From the NCBI GenBank assembly GCA_934234275.1, contig CAKQHU010000056.1:1-7963 (forward strand): DNA of 7,963 bases, given 5' to 3'. Position 1 is the first letter of the stretch. Every line of letters begins with the position of its first letter. The notes under the pieces are model-generated. The model saw nothing but the letters and a program-made list of their open reading frames with translations. It did not search any database and was not told the origin of the DNA. This stretch comes from an uncultured Phascolarctobacterium sp. (GTDB taxonomy: Bacteria; Bacillota; Negativicutes; Acidaminococcales; Acidaminococcaceae). Positions 5,895-7,963 of the stretch are shown piece after piece. A program made the translations under genes and the position numbers.

Positions 5895-6030
5895 GAATAT
5901 AAGAGGTCTTTTAGTGCAGAAAAGTTTAATGGCATTAGATTGACAAAAATCTTGTAGGGCTTGCGACCTTTCGATCATAATGGTGTGGCGAAACGGTGCA
6001 GGCTCTATCTTGTTTATGGAGGCACGTACT
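5895..6030 (+). promoter_or_regulatory. Structured 5' leader with a short upstream ORF
   Basis: The leader holds two notable elements. A 9-codon ORF, GTG at 5914 to TGA at 5943 (MQKSLMALD), follows AAGAGG at 5901-5906. A long stem-loop spans 5954-6008: 5954-5964 pairs with 5998-6008 over 11 bp including three G-U pairs, 5966-5968 with 5995-5997, and 5969-5973 with 5989-5993. There are single-base bulges at G5965 and C5994 and a 15-nt loop. It ends 8 nt before the ribosome site (TGGAGG, 6017-6022). I do not recognise a known riboswitch class. A regulatory role is inferred from position and pairing only. Confidence 0.45.
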
Positions 6031-6450
6031 ATGCAGCCGGTAAAAATTCGTATTTTGAGTACAACGAAGGATGAGGGTAGTGAGGCTCAGGCTTCTGAAC
6101 AAAAGTATACGGGTATGATGACGGAAAAGGGCGGCAAATACTACGTAATTTACCATGAGGATGAACAATCTGGTCTGGATAACACGAAGACGACGCTGAA
6201 ATGGGATGACGAGCACGTCATTGTCATGCGCAGCGGCAGTGTTGATCACAGACAGGAGTTTCGCCGTGGCTACGTAGACAAAAGCCTTTATCAGACACCT
6301 TATATGAAAATTCCTCTGACGACAGAAACAAGCTATGTATATACCCATTTCCGCAATGGTTTGTGGGAGCTGGAAATGGAATATACACTGTATCATGATG
6401 AGAAGCCTTACGGCGAGATGAAGATTTTAATTGAGGTTGAGGAAATTTAA
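6031..6450 (+). CDS. DUF1934 (YwiB-like) beta-barrel protein
   Basis: The 139-residue protein matches the DUF1934 family, including Bacillus YwiB, a small cytoplasmic calycin-like beta-barrel family with no settled function. The first strand PVKIRILSTT is followed by KYTGMMTEKGGKYYVIYHEDE, a central TKTTLKWDDEHVIVMRSG segment (about 58-75), the TPYMKIPLTTET stretch (about 91-102) and the final strands LWELEMEYTLYHD and GEMKILIEV. The alternation of short hydrophobic strands and turns fits a barrel. The ATG at 6031 follows TGGAGG by 8 nt; an in-frame ATG at 5980 lacks a ribosome site and lies inside the leader stem-loop, so it is rejected. The stop is followed after one base by the DUF1846 start, so the pair is probably translationally coupled. 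Confidence 0.82.
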   Translation: MQPVKIRILSTTKDEGSEAQASEQKYTGMMTEKGGKYYVIYHEDEQSGLDNTKTTLKWDDEHVIVMRSGSVDHRQEFRRGYVDKSLYQTPYMKIPLTTETSYVYTHFRNGLWELEMEYTLYHDEKPYGEMKILIEVEEI

Positions 6451-6451
6451 T

Positions 6452-7918
6452 ATGAAAATAGGCTTTGATAATCAAAAATATTTGACCATGCAATCTGAGC
6501 ATATCAGAGAGCGCATTAGTAAATTCGGCGATAAGCTTTATCTGGAATTCGGCGGCAAGCTGTTCGATGATTACCATGCTTCCCGCGTACTGCCGGGCTT
6601 TGCTCCGGACAGTAAGCTGCAGATGCTTCTGCAGCTTGCGGACCAGGCAGAGATGATTATTTCCATCAATGCCGATGATATTGAAAATAACAAGGTGCGC
6701 CACGATCTGGGACTGACCTACGATCTGGATGTACTGCGTCTGGTAAAGGTTTACCGTTCCAAGGGACTTTATGTAAGCAGCGTTGTTATTACGCAATATA
6801 AGGGCCAGAAATCCATCGAAAGCTTTAAGAAGAAGCTGGAGGCTTTGGATATCAAGGTTTATTACCATTATCCGATTGAAGGCTATCCGCATAATGTGGA
6901 GCATATCGTCAGCGATGCTGGCTATGGCCAGAACGACTATGTAGAAACTACACGTCCGCTGGTAGTTGTTACTGCTCCCGGTCCCGGCAGCGGCAAAATG
7001 GCTACCTGCCTGTCGCAGCTGTATCATGAAAATAAGCGCGGCATTAAGGCCGGTTATGCTAAATTCGAAACCTTCCCCATCTGGAATCTGCCTTTGAAGC
7101 ATCCTGTAAACATGGCTTACGAGGCTGCTACGGCGGATTTACAGGACGTTAATATGATTGACCCCTTCCATTTGGAGGCTTATGGCGTGACCACGGTAAA
7201 TTATAACCGTGACGTTGAAATTTATCCTGTACTGGCAGCAATTTTTGAAGGCATTTACGGCTATTGCCCGTACAAATCGCCTACGGATATGGGCGTTAAT
7301 ATGGCAGGCAACTGCATCTGTGATGATGAGGTCTGCTGCGAGGCATCGCGTCAGGAAATTATCCGCCGCTATTATCAGTCCCTGAACCGTCTGGCTCTGG
7401 ATGAGGCTACCAAGCAGGAGGTTTATACGCTGGAGCTGCTGATGAAGCAGGCTAAGGTCAGCGTGAATGACCGCCGCGTTGTTACCGTAGCCAAGCAGGT
7501 TGCGGAAGAACGCAAGTGCGCTGTTATTGCGCTGGAGCTTGCCGATGGCAGAATTGTTACCGGCAAAACTACGGATTTGCTGGGACCTGCCAGTGCCGTA
7601 CTGTTGAACGCTATTAAGGAACTGGGCGGTATTACGGATGAAATGCACCTGATTTCGCCTACCTACATCAACCCGATTCAGAATCTGAAAACACGCTACC
7701 TTGGCAGCAGCAATCCGCGTCTGCATATGGATGAGGTGCTGATAGCACTTTCCATGTGTGCCGCAACTGATAGTCTGGCCAAGCTGGCGCTGGAAAAGCT
7801 GCCGGAGCTGAAGGGCTGTCAGGCTCACTCTACCGTTATGCTGACAGAGGGCGATTTTAAGGTATTCAAAAAGCTGGGCGTTGAACTGACTAATGACCCT
7901 ATTTACGAAACAAAATAA
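6452..7918 (+). CDS. DUF1846 (UPF0371) family protein
   Basis: The 488-residue cytoplasmic protein is a full-length member of the DUF1846/UPF0371 family, typically near 490-500 aa. The N-terminus GFDNQKYLTMQSEHI leads into the invariant-looking KLYLEFGGKLFDDYHASRVL (28-47). A glycine-rich loop APGPGSGK (175-182) resembles a nucleotide-binding P-loop and is followed by MATCLSQLYHE. Further strongly conserved stretches are KFETFPIWNLPLKHPVN (204-220), MIDPFHLEAYGVTTVNYNRD (235-254) and SPTDMGVNMAG (276-286). A cysteine cluster C288, C290, C295, C296 follows. The molecular function is not established to my knowledge. The ATG at 6452 has TGAGGA about 9 nt upstream inside the DUF1934 gene; an in-frame TTG at 6431 is less likely. 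The 1-nt gap to DUF1934 implies joint expression from the promoter at 5860. Confidence 0.93.
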   Translation: MKIGFDNQKYLTMQSEHIRERISKFGDKLYLEFGGKLFDDYHASRVLPGFAPDSKLQMLLQLADQAEMIISINADDIENNKVRHDLGLTYDLDVLRLVKVYRSKGLYVSSVVITQYKGQKSIESFKKKLEALDIKVYYHYPIEGYPHNVEHIVSDAGYGQNDYVETTRPLVVVTAPGPGSGKMATCLSQLYHENKRGIKAGYAKFETFPIWNLPLKHPVNMAYEAATADLQDVNMIDPFHLEAYGVTTVNYNRDVEIYPVLAAIFEGIYGYCPYKSPTDMGVNMAGNCICDDEVCCEASRQEIIRRYYQSLNRLALDEATKQEVYTLELLMKQAKVSVNDRRVVTVAKQVAEERKCAVIALELADGRIVTGKTTDLLGPASAVLLNAIKELGGITDEMHLISPTYINPIQNLKTRYLGSSNPRLHMDEVLIALSMCAATDSLAKLALEKLPELKGCQAHSTVMLTEGDFKVFKKLGVELTNDPIYETK

Positions 7919-7949
7919 GCAATAAATAAAGAGAAGGAGAGATTTTGCT

Positions 7950-7963
7950 TTGGATATAAAGGA
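7950..7963 (+). CDS. Start of a downstream gene, truncated by window edge
   Basis: AGAAGGAGAG at 7932-7941 is a strong ribosome site. The TTG at 7950 opens an uninterrupted frame to the edge (MDIKG) at about 10 nt spacing. The alternative TTG at 7945 stops after four codons. Only four or five codons are visible, so no family can be named. It is 31 nt after the DUF1846 stop with no terminator between, and so probably in the same operon. Confidence 0.45.

Noticed and set aside
5887..5900. ATATT-GAAG-AATAT dyad overlapping the -10 region of the DUF1934 promoter
   Set aside because: Five AT base pairs in an AT-rich promoter are expected by chance.
5954..6008. Known riboswitch, T-box, SRP RNA or tRNA in the DUF1934 leader
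   Set aside because: I could not match the conserved core sequences of any of these; only the long hairpin itself is supported.
5980..6030. N-terminal extension of the DUF1934 protein from the ATG at 5980
   Set aside because: No ribosome site precedes it and it lies within the leader stem-loop; the ATG at 6031 has a good TGGAGG and matches the family start.
6224..7102. Minus-strand open frame of 292 codons across DUF1934 and DUF1846
   Set aside because: It crosses two well-supported genes in antisense and shows no conserved motif.

Overview
The window looks like ordinary chromosome of an anaerobic Firmicute. A pyruvate:ferredoxin oxidoreductase tail, strong AGGAGG-type ribosome sites, occasional GTG/TTG starts and a mixed AT/GC codon style all fit. 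My best guess is a Negativicutes gut bacterium (Acidaminococcaceae-like), but that is an impression of protein sequence style and no search was run. I see no mobile element, CRISPR array, tRNA or rRNA.

Layout. (1) 1-141: 3' end of a pyruvate:ferredoxin oxidoreductase on the + strand. (2) 142-338: a convergent intergenic region with three consecutive stem-loops. (3) 339-1566, minus strand: trxB-like then trxA, a redox pair in which the reductase keeps its CxxC and FAD motifs but lacks the usual NADPH-binding signature. (4) 1666-2796, minus strand: an MscS-family mechanosensitive channel. (5) 2797-2963: a divergent promoter region with a -10 box for each direction and a GTAAAC/GTTTAC inverted repeat. 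(6) 2964-5192, plus strand: DUF456 membrane protein, glyoxalase I-like enzyme and CHAD-domain protein, closely spaced and probably one transcript. (7) 5316-5744: a small secreted DUF3887-like protein with its own promoter and terminator. (8) 5860-7918: a near-consensus promoter, a ~140-nt leader with a 9-codon upstream ORF and a long stem-loop, then a DUF1934 (YwiB-like) gene coupled to a DUF1846 (UPF0371) gene with 1 nt between them. (9) From about 7950: the probable start of another gene with a TTG codon.

Together the genes suggest housekeeping and stress physiology: thiol redox balance, osmotic release, methylglyoxal-type detoxification and possible polyphosphate association. Several products are conserved families of unknown function. 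The points most worth checking are a 26-bp perfect palindrome inside the trxB-like gene, the structured leader of the DUF1934-DUF1846 operon, the reductase without NADPH motifs, and the unassigned N-terminal domain of the CHAD protein. I did not find a clear new multi-gene system such as a defence island.
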